From positions 1 through 64,000 of the forward strand of contig NZ_FNPT01000005.1 in the NCBI RefSeq assembly GCF_900107375.1: DNA of 64,000 bases. Direction: 5' to 3'. Positions 7,229 to 18,601 of the stretch are shown piece by piece. The notes below the pieces were generated by a model. It did no database searches. It had not been told where the DNA came from and worked only from the letters and a program-made list of their open reading frames with translations. The DNA comes from Lysobacter sp. yr284 (GTDB taxonomy: Bacteria > Pseudomonadota > Gammaproteobacteria > Xanthomonadales > Xanthomonadaceae). The position numbers and the translations under genes were made by a program. How positions within the stretch are numbered: the stretch's first letter is position 1; each line of letters starts with the position of its first letter.

Positions 7229-9415
7229 TTACTTCTTCTTCGCCGCCTTCGGCGCCACGCCCAGCTCGCGCAGCACCTGCGGCGCCGGATAGACCTCCTG
7301 CATGATCCAGCGCATATAGCGCTGGTCGACCGCGATCATGCGGGTCATGGTCGGATCGAACACCCAGTTCGAGCTGACCGACTCCCAGTTGCCGTCGAAG
7401 GCCAGGCCGACCAGCTTGCCCTGCCCGTCGAGCACCGGCGAACCCGAGTTGCCGCCGGTGATGTCCAGGTCGGACAGGAAGTTCACCGCCACCGTCTTCA
7501 GGCGCTTGTCCTCCAGGCCGCCGTAGCGCTTGTCGGCGATGGCCTCCAGCAGCGAATCGGGCGCATCGAACGGATCGGCGCCGGTGGCCTTGGCCGCGAC
7601 TTCCTCGAGCTTGGTGAACGCGGCCTGCTTGCTGCCGTCGAGCTTGGTGTAGGCCTTGACGTTGCCGAAGGTGATGCGCAGGGTCGAATTGGCGTCCGGA
7701 TACACCGCCTGCTTCTGGCTCTTGCGGTAGTCGATCACGCCCTGCAGGTAGGCCGGACGCGCCACCAGGGTTTCGCCGAGCGCGGTCTTGTCTTCCTGCT
7801 CCATGCGCAGGCTCGCCGGCAGCAGCGCCTTGGCCAGCTCGATCGCCGGGTCGCGGCTCTTGTCCAGCGCCGCGCGGTCGGCGCCGAGCAGCGCCACGCG
7901 CTCCTTGAGCGAGCCGAGCTTGGTCTTGGCCAGCTTGTCGAGCGCGCGCTTGATCGCCTTCTCGTCGTTGCCGCCGAGCCAGCGGTCGAGCTCGGCGATG
8001 CGCTCGCCGGCCGGCAGCTTGACGTACTCGCGCAGCCAGTACGCCTGCAGCTCGCGGTCCATGCGCGGATCGTAGCGGCGGTCCATCTGCTCCAGGCCGG
8101 CCTTGATCTCCGGCAGGTCGCGCTGCTGGTAGCCCGGCTCGCGCTCGACGTCGGGCTTGGCGCGCTCGACCGCGAGGCGGTACACGGTGCCGGCGGCGCC
8201 GATGACGCCGCTGCGGCGCAGCTGCGAATAGACCAGATCGCGGCCGCGGTGATCGGCCTTCTTCGCCTGCAGCGCTTCCAGCTGCGCGTGCGCTTCCAGC
8301 GCCGGCTTGCCGGCATCGCCGCGCTTGCGCAGCCAGGCCAGCGCCGCGGCCTCGTCGGCGTGCTTCTTGGCGCCGGCGTCGATGCGCTTGAAGCCTTCCA
8401 GCTGGCCGTCGTAGTTCTTCAACGTGTTCTGCCAGCCGCGCACGGTGCTGGCGTACTTCACCCCGATCTCCGGGTCCTGCTTGGCCGTGCGCTCGACCAG
8501 CGCGACCAGGTTCTTGTAGTGCTGGGCGATGGTCGGGTAGGTCCAGCTCTGGGTCGCCTCGAACTCGCTGGCCAGGGCGTAGCGGTTGGTGCGGCCCGGA
8601 TAGCCGGCGACCATCACGAAGTCGCCCTCGCCCAGCGGCTTGTCGGCCATCTTCAGCCAGTGCTTGGGCTGGTAGGGCACGTTGTCCTTGGAATACTCGG
8701 CCGGCTTGCCGTCCTTGCCGACGTAGGCGCGGTAGAACGAGAAATCGCCGGTGTGGCGCGGCCACATCCAGTTGTCGACTTCGCCGCCGTAGTTGCCGAT
8801 GCTGCCCGGCGGCGCGTAGACCAGGCGCACGTCCTTGATCTCGATGTTGCGGAACAGGCGGTAGGTGACGCCGCCGAAGAAGCTGTAGATCTCGCAGCTG
8901 TAGCCCGGCTCGGCTTCGCACTGCGCGATCAGCCGCTTGTCCACGGCCTGCGCGGCGAGGGTGCGCTCGATCGGGGTGGCGGCGCCGGCGATGGCGGCCT
9001 TCACTTCGGCGGTGACGTCGCGGATCGAGTCCAGCGCGTAGATGCGCGAGGCCGGGCCGGCGGAGACTTCATCGCCCGGCGTGGCGGCGTTGAAGCCGTC
9101 GCGCATCAGGTTCTTCTGCGCGGTGGAGTTGAGCTGGATCGCGCCGTAGGCGCAGTGGTGGTTGGTCACCACCAGGCCCTGCGGCGAGACGAAGCTGGCG
9201 GTGCAGCCGCCGAGCGAGACCACCGCGCCCATCGGGTCGGCGGTGAGGTCGGCCAGTTGCTTGGGATCGAGCTTGAGCCCGGCCTTCTTCAGCGGGCCGG
9301 AGATCTCCGGCAACTGCTGCGGCACCCACATGCCCTCCACCGCGCCGGCCGGGGCCGACAGCCCCAAGCCCAGCGTTCCTGCCGCGACGGCGGCGGCCAA
9401 AACCGTGTAGCGCAT
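7229..9415 (-). CDS. S46 family dipeptidyl-peptidase, paralogue 2 (DPP7-like specificity residue)
   Basis: A 728-residue exported serine peptidase. The start at 9415 gives a signal peptide ending in APAGA and a mature VEGMW start; longer upstream starts add no homologous sequence. The catalytic histidine is in VVTNHHCAYGA, the aspartate region is WPRHTGDF, and the serine is in GGNSGSPVLD. The residue 18 after the serine (LAFDGNW) is Gly, as in DPP7, which suggests preference for aliphatic or aromatic side chains in the second position. It ends in a lysine-rich tail (KAAKKK). It is very similar to paralogue 1 throughout and was probably produced by duplication. The 340 bases upstream contain no gene. 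Confidence 0.94.
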   Translation of the reverse strand: MRYTVLAAAVAAGTLGLGLSAPAGAVEGMWVPQQLPEISGPLKKAGLKLDPKQLADLTADPMGAVVSLGGCTASFVSPQGLVVTNHHCAYGAIQLNSTAQKNLMRDGFNAATPGDEVSAGPASRIYALDSIRDVTAEVKAAIAGAATPIERTLAAQAVDKRLIAQCEAEPGYSCEIYSFFGGVTYRLFRNIEIKDVRLVYAPPGSIGNYGGEVDNWMWPRHTGDFSFYRAYVGKDGKPAEYSKDNVPYQPKHWLKMADKPLGEGDFVMVAGYPGRTNRYALASEFEATQSWTYPTIAQHYKNLVALVERTAKQDPEIGVKYASTVRGWQNTLKNYDGQLEGFKRIDAGAKKHADEAAALAWLRKRGDAGKPALEAHAQLEALQAKKADHRGRDLVYSQLRRSGVIGAAGTVYRLAVERAKPDVEREPGYQQRDLPEIKAGLEQMDRRYDPRMDRELQAYWLREYVKLPAGERIAELDRWLGGNDEKAIKRALDKLAKTKLGSLKERVALLGADRAALDKSRDPAIELAKALLPASLRMEQEDKTALGETLVARPAYLQGVIDYRKSQKQAVYPDANSTLRITFGNVKAYTKLDGSKQAAFTKLEEVAAKATGADPFDAPDSLLEAIADKRYGGLEDKRLKTVAVNFLSDLDITGGNSGSPVLDGQGKLVGLAFDGNWESVSSNWVFDPTMTRMIAVDQRYMRWIMQEVYPAPQVLRELGVAPKAAKKK

Positions 9416-9757
9416 GCGTATACCCCTGATCTGTACGGAAAAACGGCCTGAGAGTCTAGCCCGGCGCGGCCGGCCTCGCCACGACGCCGGGCGCCCGGCG
9501 CCCCCGCCCGGCGTGGCGGCGGTCGCAATCCGGGGGTGCGGGCAGGCGGACGGATTCGTCGCCCGGTTCGGCACAGTCGGCACGCGCCGGCGCTTCCCGC
9601 CTGGACAACCGCCGGCGGCCGCGGCGAGCCGCCGCATTCAGCGCGCCGCATCGGCGACGCCCCGCAGACGGGTCCGTGGCAGCGCGAGCGACCAGATGGC
9701 ACGAAACCGCCGACGTCGGTGCAACACAATCGGCTCAGGCGAATCCAGCGAAGCCCA

Positions 9758-10330
9758 TCACGGCGAGGCTGGCTTGCCCGCCGTAGCGCATGGGATCAGC
9801 CGCAGCTCGCCGGCGCGGCCGGCCAGGCAGAACTCGCTGGCGAAATCGGCCGATTCGCTGTGTTCGATCGGCTCAGCGATATGGGCCGCTTCGATCTCGA
9901 CTCGGTAACGCCCGGCCGAAAGCGGCTGCGCCGCCAGCGTCGCCGAGAAGCCGGCGGGCGTCTTGCCGTAGCACCAGCGGACCTTGCGATCCAGCCGGAT
10001 GCCCCGGCCCAACTGATCCGCCGGATCGGCGGCGCCCCATACCGCGACATAGCCGCTGGCATCGTAGCGCCCCACCCGGATCGCGCTGGCGACCACCCGC
10101 TCGCGATCGACGTCCTGCGCGGCCGGTGCGATCAGCGAAGGGGTCTTGAAGGTCGCGACGCGGAAGCACACCGACGCGCCGTCCTGTTCGACGATCGCCT
10201 CGCCGTCGTTCGCACGCGAGGCGGCGCAGGCCGGAAGCGCCAACGCGGCCGCTATCGCAAGACCGGCCGACGGGGCGCGGACGCAATTGGCCGATGCGCG
10301 CAAGAACCGATCCAGAAGCAAACTCACCAT
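9758..10330 (-). CDS. exported protein, candidate immunity partner of the PAAR-metallopeptidase
   Basis: A 190-residue protein of no recognised family. The start at 10330 overlaps the end of the PAAR-metallopeptidase gene by 7 bases, so the two are translationally coupled. Residues about 10-35 form a hydrophobic signal ending in ALALPACAAS. The cysteine could be a lipoprotein site, although the proline before it is unusual, so simple Sec export is also possible. The mature part has several cysteines (VCFRV, RWCYG, EFCLAG, LIPCAT) and reads as a beta-rich domain. Overlap with a probable secreted toxin plus periplasmic targeting is the pattern expected of a type VI immunity protein. That role is an inference from context only. 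Confidence 0.7.
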   Translation of the reverse strand: MVSLLLDRFLRASANCVRAPSAGLAIAAALALPACAASRANDGEAIVEQDGASVCFRVATFKTPSLIAPAAQDVDRERVVASAIRVGRYDASGYVAVWGAADPADQLGRGIRLDRKVRWCYGKTPAGFSATLAAQPLSAGRYRVEIEAAHIAEPIEHSESADFASEFCLAGRAGELRLIPCATAGKPASP

Positions 10331-11688
10331 CGTCCGTCCGCCCGCTTGGTCGTGGAAGGAATCAAAGACTTGCTGGAAGGCGCCGCCAGGAATCCGGCCA
10401 GCACTGCCTCGAACCAGCGCGTGCGTTCGCCGGCCGGTATGGCCCGGCCGCTCGCACTCATGGGCTTGCCGGGCCCGAGGTAACGTTTGTGGCCCGCATA
10501 GTCGGCGATGATATCGCCTTGCTGCTCCATGTTGAAATCGGAAAGAGCCGCGAAAACCTCGACGAATCCCATGTCTTTGCGCACGTATTGCGGCTTGGCG
10601 AACAAGGGCAGCTGCTGCCTGGGCTTGAGCGAGTATACGTACGCAGAGACAGGCTTGTTCTTGAGGAAACCATTGCGGTAGTCGAGTCCGTCGGCTTCGT
10701 ACAAGGCGTGGATCTTCATTCCGTTCGCCTTGACGCCATAGCCCAACTGGTACTGCCAGACATGCACCATCTCGTGCACGAACAGGTGCTTCATGCCCTC
10801 GCTTTCGGCCGAATAGTCCTCGCGAAACAGCGCCTTCGGCATCCATATCTCGCCATTGGGCGTCATCGCCGTTTTGTCGTCCTGCATGCCGAACCACAGG
10901 TACTCGTCGTTGTGGATCTTGACCTTGTCGCAGTCGATGGCGTTCTGGAAAATCCTGCGCGCCAGCCTTTGCTCGCCTTCGGTCAGCCCGCGCGATTCGC
11001 CTTCCACCGTGACTTGCGCCTGCGACGTTCCCAAGGCGACGGCATTGGTCTGCACGCCGGCGATCGCGACCGTCGTGGCGCTGGGGGCCGAGGCGCCCAC
11101 GTGCTGGGCGCAGCAGGTCCGCATGCGATCGGGCGGAAAGAATTTCGCCTGGATTACGGCCTGGGCCCGATCGGTGACGATGCGGGCGGTCTTGCCGTCC
11201 TCATCGGTGGTGCCTTGCAACACCTGCCCGTCGCCGAGAGTGATCGCATACCGGGTCAGCGCCAGCGGCAGGCCGCCGACCGAACTGAAGCGCAGTTGCT
11301 CGTCGAAGCGGCCGGCTTCGTCGCCGAGGGCCGCGCTCGCCGCTTGCGCGGACCCAGCGACGGCGTCCGGCGCCACGCGAACACCACCGCCGTCGGCCAT
11401 GGCACCGCCCCCGGCGCCGCCGGCCGCGACCGACGTGGACACTTGCCGCACCGACACCAACAAACAGCCGCAGGCGCAGCCGTCGCGCTCGCGCGCCAGC
11501 GGCTGGCCGTCGACGATAAAGGCCGCATCGCCGGTGGCGACGACCGTGGGGCCATGCAGGCCGCACACCACGCTGTCGCCGATGCGGGCCACCGGCTTGC
11601 CGTCGATGTCGGTGAACGGCGACCCGGACACCACCTGGCCACCGCTGGAGGTGGTGTCGCCTACGACTATCCATAGTCTTGCGGCCAT
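10324..11688 (-). CDS. PAAR-domain protein with C-terminal HExxH metallopeptidase domain (probable type VI effector)
   Basis: A 454-residue protein. Residues 1-85 are a PAAR-type domain (VVGDTTSSGGQVVSGSP, IDGKPVARIGD, CGLHGPTVVATG), the cone that caps the type VI spike. A linker of about 100 residues rich in Ala and Gly follows. The C-terminal half carries a zinc-protease motif HEMVHVWQ (His305, Glu306, His309) with a glutamate in NMEQQGDI (about 388) as a possible third ligand. The layout around HEMVHVWQ resembles proteins annotated as 'vgr related', in which the metallopeptidase domain rides on spike proteins. No tss, hcp or vgrG gene is in the window, so this is an orphan cargo locus. The downstream overlapping exported protein is the likely immunity factor. 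Confidence 0.85.
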   Translation of the reverse strand: MAARLWIVVGDTTSSGGQVVSGSPFTDIDGKPVARIGDSVVCGLHGPTVVATGDAAFIVDGQPLARERDGCACGCLLVSVRQVSTSVAAGGAGGGAMADGGGVRVAPDAVAGSAQAASAALGDEAGRFDEQLRFSSVGGLPLALTRYAITLGDGQVLQGTTDEDGKTARIVTDRAQAVIQAKFFPPDRMRTCCAQHVGASAPSATTVAIAGVQTNAVALGTSQAQVTVEGESRGLTEGEQRLARRIFQNAIDCDKVKIHNDEYLWFGMQDDKTAMTPNGEIWMPKALFREDYSAESEGMKHLFVHEMVHVWQYQLGYGVKANGMKIHALYEADGLDYRNGFLKNKPVSAYVYSLKPRQQLPLFAKPQYVRKDMGFVEVFAALSDFNMEQQGDIIADYAGHKRYLGPGKPMSASGRAIPAGERTRWFEAVLAGFLAAPSSKSLIPSTTKRADGRW

Positions 11689-11807
11689 GACTCATCCTTG
11701 GTCCTGACACATCCGGGCTGCTGCTTGCTGCCCCCAAACCGCACCATACCCCGTTCCGGGCGGTCTCGCCCGCCCCGCCCGTGCGCCGGGCGGAAGCGGG
11801 CGCCGGC

Positions 11808-13964
<2,157 letters not shown>

Positions 13965-14124
13965 GGTGATTCCGTACGGCAAGGAAGCCGCGAAGATAGG
14001 CCAAGCCGCCCGCCGCGGGCAAACCCGCCCGGGCGGCCCGGCTGCGACGGGGGCGTATAATTGCGCCCTGCATTCCCGCCCGTCCCGCCCGGCCCCGCCG
14101 CGGCCCTGTAGGTATCGAAATCCC

Positions 14125-15159
14125 ATGACGCAAACGATGAAGGCACTGGTCAAGCGCGAAGCCGGCAAGGGCATCTGGATGGAACAGGTGCCGGTGCCCA
14201 GCCCAGGCCCCAACGAGGTCCTGGTCAAGCTCGAGAAGACCGCCATCTGCGGCACCGACCTGCACATCTACTTGTGGGACGAGTGGAGCCAGCGCACGAT
14301 CAAGCCCGGCCTGGTGATCGGCCACGAGTTCGTCGGCCGCGTCGCCGAACTCGGCCCCGGCGTCACCGGCTACCGCGTCGGCCAGCGCGTCTCGGCCGAA
14401 GGCCACATCGTCTGCGGCCACTGCCGCAACTGCCGCGCCGGCCGCCAGCACCTGTGCCCGAACACCACCGGCATCGGCGTCAACCGCGACGGCGCGTTCG
14501 CCGAATACATCGTCATGCCGGCCAGCAACCTGTGGCCGATCCCGGACCAGATCCCCAGCGAACTGGCCGCGTTCTTCGATCCCTACGGCAACGCCGCGCA
14601 CTGCGCGCTGGAGTTCGACGTGGTCGGCGAGGACGTGCTGATCACCGGCGCCGGCCCGATCGGCATCATCGCCGCCGGCATCTGCAAGCACATCGGCGCG
14701 CGCAACGTCGTGGTCACCGACGTCAACGACTTCCGCCTCAAGCTCGCCGCCGACATGGGCGCGACCCGGGTGGTCAACGTCGCCAACCAGTCGCTCAAGG
14801 ACGTCATGTCCGACCTGCACATGGAAGGCTTCGACGTCGGCCTGGAAATGAGCGGCAACCCGCGCGCGTTCAACGACATGCTCGACTGCATGTACCACGG
14901 CGGCAAGATCGCCATGCTCGGCATCATGCCCAAGGGCGCCGGCGCCGACTGGGACAAGATCATCTTCAAGGGCCTGACCCTGCACGGCATCTACGGCCGC
15001 AAGATGTACGAGACCTGGTACAAGATGACCCAGCTGGTGCTGTCGGGCTTCCCGCTCGGCAAGGTGCTGACCCACCAGCTGCCGGTGGACGAATTCCAGA
15101 AGGGCTTCGACCTGATGGAAGCGGGCAAGGCCGGCAAGGTCGTGCTGAGCTGGAACTGA
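14125..15159 (+). CDS. tdh: L-threonine 3-dehydrogenase
   Basis: Oxidises L-threonine to 2-amino-3-ketobutyrate with NAD, in the cytoplasm. At 344 residues it matches the family length. It has the catalytic zinc site (ICGTDLHIY and GHEFVG), a structural zinc cluster of four cysteines in [15 protein letters not shown], and a Rossmann motif in [10 protein letters not shown]. The product is unstable and is normally passed to Kbl, encoded next. A hairpin with a T run at 15210-15238 lies between the two genes, so they are probably not a simple operon. A start 12 bases later (MKALVKRE) is possible. Confidence 0.96.
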   Translation: MTQTMKALVKREAGKGIWMEQVPVPSPGPNEVLVKLEKTAICGTDLHIYLWDEWSQRTIKPGLVIGHEFVGRVAELGPGVTGYRVGQRVSAEGHIVCGHCRNCRAGRQHLCPNTTGIGVNRDGAFAEYIVMPASNLWPIPDQIPSELAAFFDPYGNAAHCALEFDVVGEDVLITGAGPIGIIAAGICKHIGARNVVVTDVNDFRLKLAADMGATRVVNVANQSLKDVMSDLHMEGFDVGLEMSGNPRAFNDMLDCMYHGGKIAMLGIMPKGAGADWDKIIFKGLTLHGIYGRKMYETWYKMTQLVLSGFPLGKVLTHQLPVDEFQKGFDLMEAGKAGKVVLSWN

Positions 15160-15209
15160 CCGGGCCGGCGTCGATGCGGCGCGTCCGCATCGGTACGGAT
15201 GCGCGAACG

Positions 15210-15238
15210 AAGCGGCCTGCGGGCCGCTTCTTTCGTTT
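15210..15238 (+). terminator. intrinsic terminator between tdh and kbl
   Basis: Stem AAGCGGCC (15210-15217) and GGCCGCTT (15222-15229), loop TGCG, followed by CTTTCGTTT. It lies 50 bases past the tdh stop. Confidence 0.7.
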
Positions 15239-15340
15239 CGGCGCCGGGTTCGCTGCGCGCCGCTGAACGGCCGTCGCCGCCACGGGCGCGCCGGCGCGAT
15301 GGACTAGAATGGCGGCTTTCCTCTGTCCGGAAACCGCACC

Positions 15341-16543
15341 GTGTCCGACGCCTCCCTGACCCAGCACTACGCCGACACCCTCGAAGAGATCCGCGCCGCG
15401 GGCCTGTTCAAGTCCGAGCGCATCATCACCAGCCCGCAGTCGGCCGAAATCCAGTTGCAAGACGGACGCACGGTGCTGAACTTCTGCGCCAACAACTACC
15501 TGGGCCTGGCCGACCATCCGGACATCATCCAGGCGGCCAAGGACGCGCTCGACACCCACGGCTTCGGCATGGCGTCGGTGCGGTTCATCTGCGGCACCCA
15601 GGACCTGCACAAGCAGCTGGAAAAGACCATCGCCGATTTCTTCGGCACGCAAGACACGATCCTCTACGCCGCCTGCTTCGACGCCAACGGCGGATTGTTC
15701 GAGCCGCTGCTGGGCGAAGCTGATGCGATCATCTCCGACGCGCTCAACCACGCCTCGATCATCGACGGCGTGCGCCTGTGCAAGGCCAAGCGCTTCCGCT
15801 ACGCCAACTGCGACATGGCCGACCTGGAGAAGCAGTTGCAAGCCGCCGACGCGGCCGGCTGCAAGACCAAGCTGATCACCAGCGACGGCGTGTTCTCGAT
15901 GGACGGCTTCATCGCCCCGCTCGACGAAATCGTCGCGCTAGCGGAAAAATACGGCGCGCTGGTGCACATCGACGAATGCCACGCCACCGGCTTCCTCGGC
16001 GCCAGCGGCCGCGGCTCGGCCGAGGTCAAGGGCGTGCTGGACCGGATCGACATCATCACCGGCACCCTCGGCAAGGCCATGGGCGGCGCGCTCGGCGGCT
16101 TCACCACGGCGAAGAAGGAAGTGATCGAGCTACTGCGCCAGCGCTCGCGTCCCTACCTGTTCTCCAACTCGCTGCCGCCGCACGTGGTCGCCGCGGGCAT
16201 CAAGGCGTTCGAGATGCTGGCCGCGGCCGGCGACCTGCGCGAGCGGCTGGCGCAGAACACCGCCTACTTCCGCGAGCGCATGACTGCCGCCGGTTTCGAC
16301 GTGAAGCCGGGCGTGCATCCGATCAGCCCGGTGATGCTGTACGACGCCCCGCTGGCGCAGAAGTTCGCCGAGCGCCTGCTCGAGGAAGGCATCTACGCGA
16401 TCGGCTTCTTCTTCCCGGTGGTGCCGCAGGGCCAGGCGCGCATCCGCACCCAGATGTCCGCCGCGCACACCCGCGAGCATCTGGACCGGGCGATCGACGC
16501 CTTCATCAAGATCGGCCGCGAACTGGGCGTGATCCAGGCCTGA
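15341..16543 (+). CDS. kbl: glycine C-acetyltransferase (2-amino-3-ketobutyrate CoA ligase)
   Basis: A 400-residue PLP enzyme of the alpha-oxoamine synthase family that cleaves 2-amino-3-ketobutyrate with CoA to glycine and acetyl-CoA, completing threonine breakdown after Tdh. Visible landmarks are [10 protein letters not shown] near the N-terminus, [12 protein letters not shown] (PLP-binding aspartate and histidine), and the PLP lysine in [14 protein letters not shown]. The start is GTG at 15341; no strong ribosome site precedes it. A terminator separates it from tdh, so it probably has its own promoter in the 180-base gap. Confidence 0.96.
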   Translation: MSDASLTQHYADTLEEIRAAGLFKSERIITSPQSAEIQLQDGRTVLNFCANNYLGLADHPDIIQAAKDALDTHGFGMASVRFICGTQDLHKQLEKTIADFFGTQDTILYAACFDANGGLFEPLLGEADAIISDALNHASIIDGVRLCKAKRFRYANCDMADLEKQLQAADAAGCKTKLITSDGVFSMDGFIAPLDEIVALAEKYGALVHIDECHATGFLGASGRGSAEVKGVLDRIDIITGTLGKAMGGALGGFTTAKKEVIELLRQRSRPYLFSNSLPPHVVAAGIKAFEMLAAAGDLRERLAQNTAYFRERMTAAGFDVKPGVHPISPVMLYDAPLAQKFAERLLEEGIYAIGFFFPVVPQGQARIRTQMSAAHTREHLDRAIDAFIKIGRELGVIQA

Positions 16544-16627
16544 GCGCGAGGATGACGGCACGGACGCCGACCGTCGCGGCGCGGGCCTGCGCGGCCCGCC
16601 GCGCCCCTGCCGGCGTGGAGCGCTGAG

Positions 16628-17014
16628 TTGCGCTCCGCGCTGCGCCGCCGCCTGCTGCAAGCCGCGCGCACCGACGCGCTGGCCACGCTCGACGGCGATA
16701 CCTGGCGCAGCCGCTGCCTGCACTGCCGGCGCGTACTGGCGGTGCGCGCCAACGGCGAAGCGCTCGGCTCGACCTCGCTCGAACACGTGGTGCCCAGCGC
16801 CTGGTTCGGCCGCCGCGCCGCGGCCGCGCTGACCGCGCGCGTCGGCGAGGACGCCGACGACCCGCGCAACCTCGCCCTCGCCTGCGCGCCGTGCAACCAC
16901 GGCAAGGGCTGCAGCCACGACGCGCGCGGCCCCGGCGACGAGCGCGCGCGCGAAGTCGTCGCCGCGCTGCTGGATGCGCGCCTGGCGCGCTGGCGCGAGC
17001 CGGCGCGGGACTGA
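16628..17014 (+). CDS. small HNH-endonuclease-like protein
   Basis: A 128-residue protein read from a TTG start. It has a cysteine pair CLHC near residue 30, then SLEHVVPSAWFG, DDPRNLALACAPCN and HGKG. Together these match an HNH nuclease fold with a zinc-binding CxxC pair on each side. Such small HNH proteins can be nucleases of restriction, mobile-element or housekeeping type. The TTG start immediately follows the stop of a 24-codon ATG frame (16552-16626), whose own ribosome site (GCGAGG) is better, so translation may be coupled. Base composition is like the neighbours, so there is no sign of recent transfer. Confidence 0.65.
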   Translation: MRSALRRRLLQAARTDALATLDGDTWRSRCLHCRRVLAVRANGEALGSTSLEHVVPSAWFGRRAAAALTARVGEDADDPRNLALACAPCNHGKGCSHDARGPGDERAREVVAALLDARLARWREPARD

Positions 17015-17047
17015 CCCGGCCCGCCCGCGCCGGCACGCGCGCCCGAC

Positions 17048-17572
17048 TCAGGACGCGTCCAGCGCCACGCGCAGCTCGCTCAAGGTCCTGGCGACGCGGA
17101 TCAGGCCCTGCTGGGCCTGCTGATAAAGCGGCAGGCGATCGGGATCGCCGGTCAGGCCGGCGATCGGCGGCAGCACGTTGCCGCGGATCTGCGCCTGCGC
17201 GGTCGCGCCCAGGGCGATGGCGCGCTCCAGCGCGGCGCGATCGCGGTACAGCCCGCGCGCCAGCGTGTCCTGGTTGGCCGCGTCGAGCTCGTCGAGCGTC
17301 CCATACAACGCCGCGACGATCTGGTAGCTCTGGTGATAATGCTCCTTCGCCATTTCCGTCTGGCCTTGCTGCTGGCTCGCCGCGCCCGCCCGCAAGGCGG
17401 AGACGGCCAATTGATGGGTGTCGCCGGCCTGCTGCAACAGCGCATCGGCGGCCGCGGGATCGGCCGGAGCCGCGGTCGCGAACGCCAGCGCCGCCGCCGC
17501 GACCACGGCGCGGACGCCGGCGCTGCGGACCCAACCGCGCAGTCGCGCGGTCGCTGCGATTGCATACGACAT
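17048..17572 (-). CDS. exported helical protein of a tandem family, member 1
   Basis: A 174-residue exported protein of unknown function. The start at 17572 is set by a strong AGGAGG site five bases upstream. A twin-arginine-free signal peptide ends near ATAAPADPA. The mature part is predicted fully helical. It carries the block ANQDTLARGLYRDRAALERAI, shared almost unchanged with the gene at 18602 and, more weakly, with the gene at 17700. All three mature proteins begin with ADP and a run like A..ALLQQA. The family looks like a small periplasmic helical-bundle protein. No enzyme motif is visible. Confidence 0.8.
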   Translation of the reverse strand: MSYAIAATARLRGWVRSAGVRAVVAAAALAFATAAPADPAAADALLQQAGDTHQLAVSALRAGAASQQQGQTEMAKEHYHQSYQIVAALYGTLDELDAANQDTLARGLYRDRAALERAIALGATAQAQIRGNVLPPIAGLTGDPDRLPLYQQAQQGLIRVARTLSELRVALDAS

Positions 17573-17699
17573 GGATGCCTCCTGTTCTTCCAACTGCTGT
17601 CCGGACACGGGAAGCGGCGGGACGTCCCACGCCCCGCCGCCGGTTCGCCGCGGCCGCAGCGGCGCAGGTTCGCGCCTGCGCCGCTGCGCGCCGCGCGCA

Positions 17700-18251
17700 T
17701 CACGCTTGGCTCATCGCCAGCTCGAGCTCGCGCATGTACATCTCGAACATCTGCAGCTGGACGTTGAGCAATTGCCGGGTCATCGCCGACGGCGGCTGCT
17801 CCATCTGCAGGATCATCAGATAGTTCTCGACCATCCTGATCCGGTTGCGCGCCGCGTCGCCTTGCTGGATGGCGCGCTCCAATGCCTGCAGGTCGTTGTA
17901 CTGGCCGTTGGCGCGCGAATCCTTGTTCTGCGCCTGCAGGTCGGCCAGTTTCGCGCCGATCTGGATCGCGTCGATCCGCGCGGTCATCAACGAAATCTGG
18001 GCATTGCCCGGGCTGACGTCGAGGTAGTAGTTGACCATCCGCATATGCACATCGAACACCTGCCGTTCAGTGCGGATGGTCTGCAGGATGTTCTGGGCCA
18101 CGGCCGGATCGGCCTGGGCGCCGGCGCTGAACAACAGCACCATCGTCAGTGCGAGGGTGCGCGCGGCAGCGGCGAAGGCGCCGATGCGGCGACGCGGTGC
18201 GACGCGGGCGGCGGTGGTGGTGGTGGTGGCGGTGGCGATCGAAATCTCCAT
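17700..18251 (-). CDS. exported helical protein of a tandem family, member 2
   Basis: A 183-residue exported protein. The start at 18251 has an AAGGAGA site at a good distance. The signal region is long, with a threonine run (ATATTTTTAA) before the hydrophobic stretch, and cleavage is likely at AGAQA before DPAVAQ. The mature part is glutamine- and methionine-rich, helical, and ends MYMRELELAMSQA. It shares ADP, the QALERAI core and general spacing with members 1 and 3, but the RGLYRDR stretch is replaced by ANGQYND. It is therefore the most diverged of the three. Function unknown. Confidence 0.78.
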   Translation of the reverse strand: MEISIATATTTTTAARVAPRRRIGAFAAAARTLALTMVLLFSAGAQADPAVAQNILQTIRTERQVFDVHMRMVNYYLDVSPGNAQISLMTARIDAIQIGAKLADLQAQNKDSRANGQYNDLQALERAIQQGDAARNRIRMVENYLMILQMEQPPSAMTRQLLNVQLQMFEMYMRELELAMSQA

Positions 18252-18601
18252 GGGTATCTCTCCTTGATGGTGGAATGGCGCTCGCGTGCCGACGCGGCGA
18301 CCGGGCCGAAGCCGCGGTCCCGCATTCGCGTGGACATTCGCACGGGCAATTCGCAAGACGCCGCATCGGCGCAGGCCGGGGGACTGCGCACAGCGTGCGA
18401 TCGTTTGTCGTATCCGGCCTGCTGCGGGGCGGGCCCGGCCGGCATGGCACCTCCTTGTGGCTGCGCCGCTTTCCCATGACGCCGGCGGATCGCACACGCC
18501 GGCGCTTGCGGCGCCCTGTCGCGACTGTAGCCGGCGCCGGCCGCGACGACTGTTACTGGAGTCGGATTTCCACGCCGCGCACCGGCGCGGGACGGGCCCG
18601 C

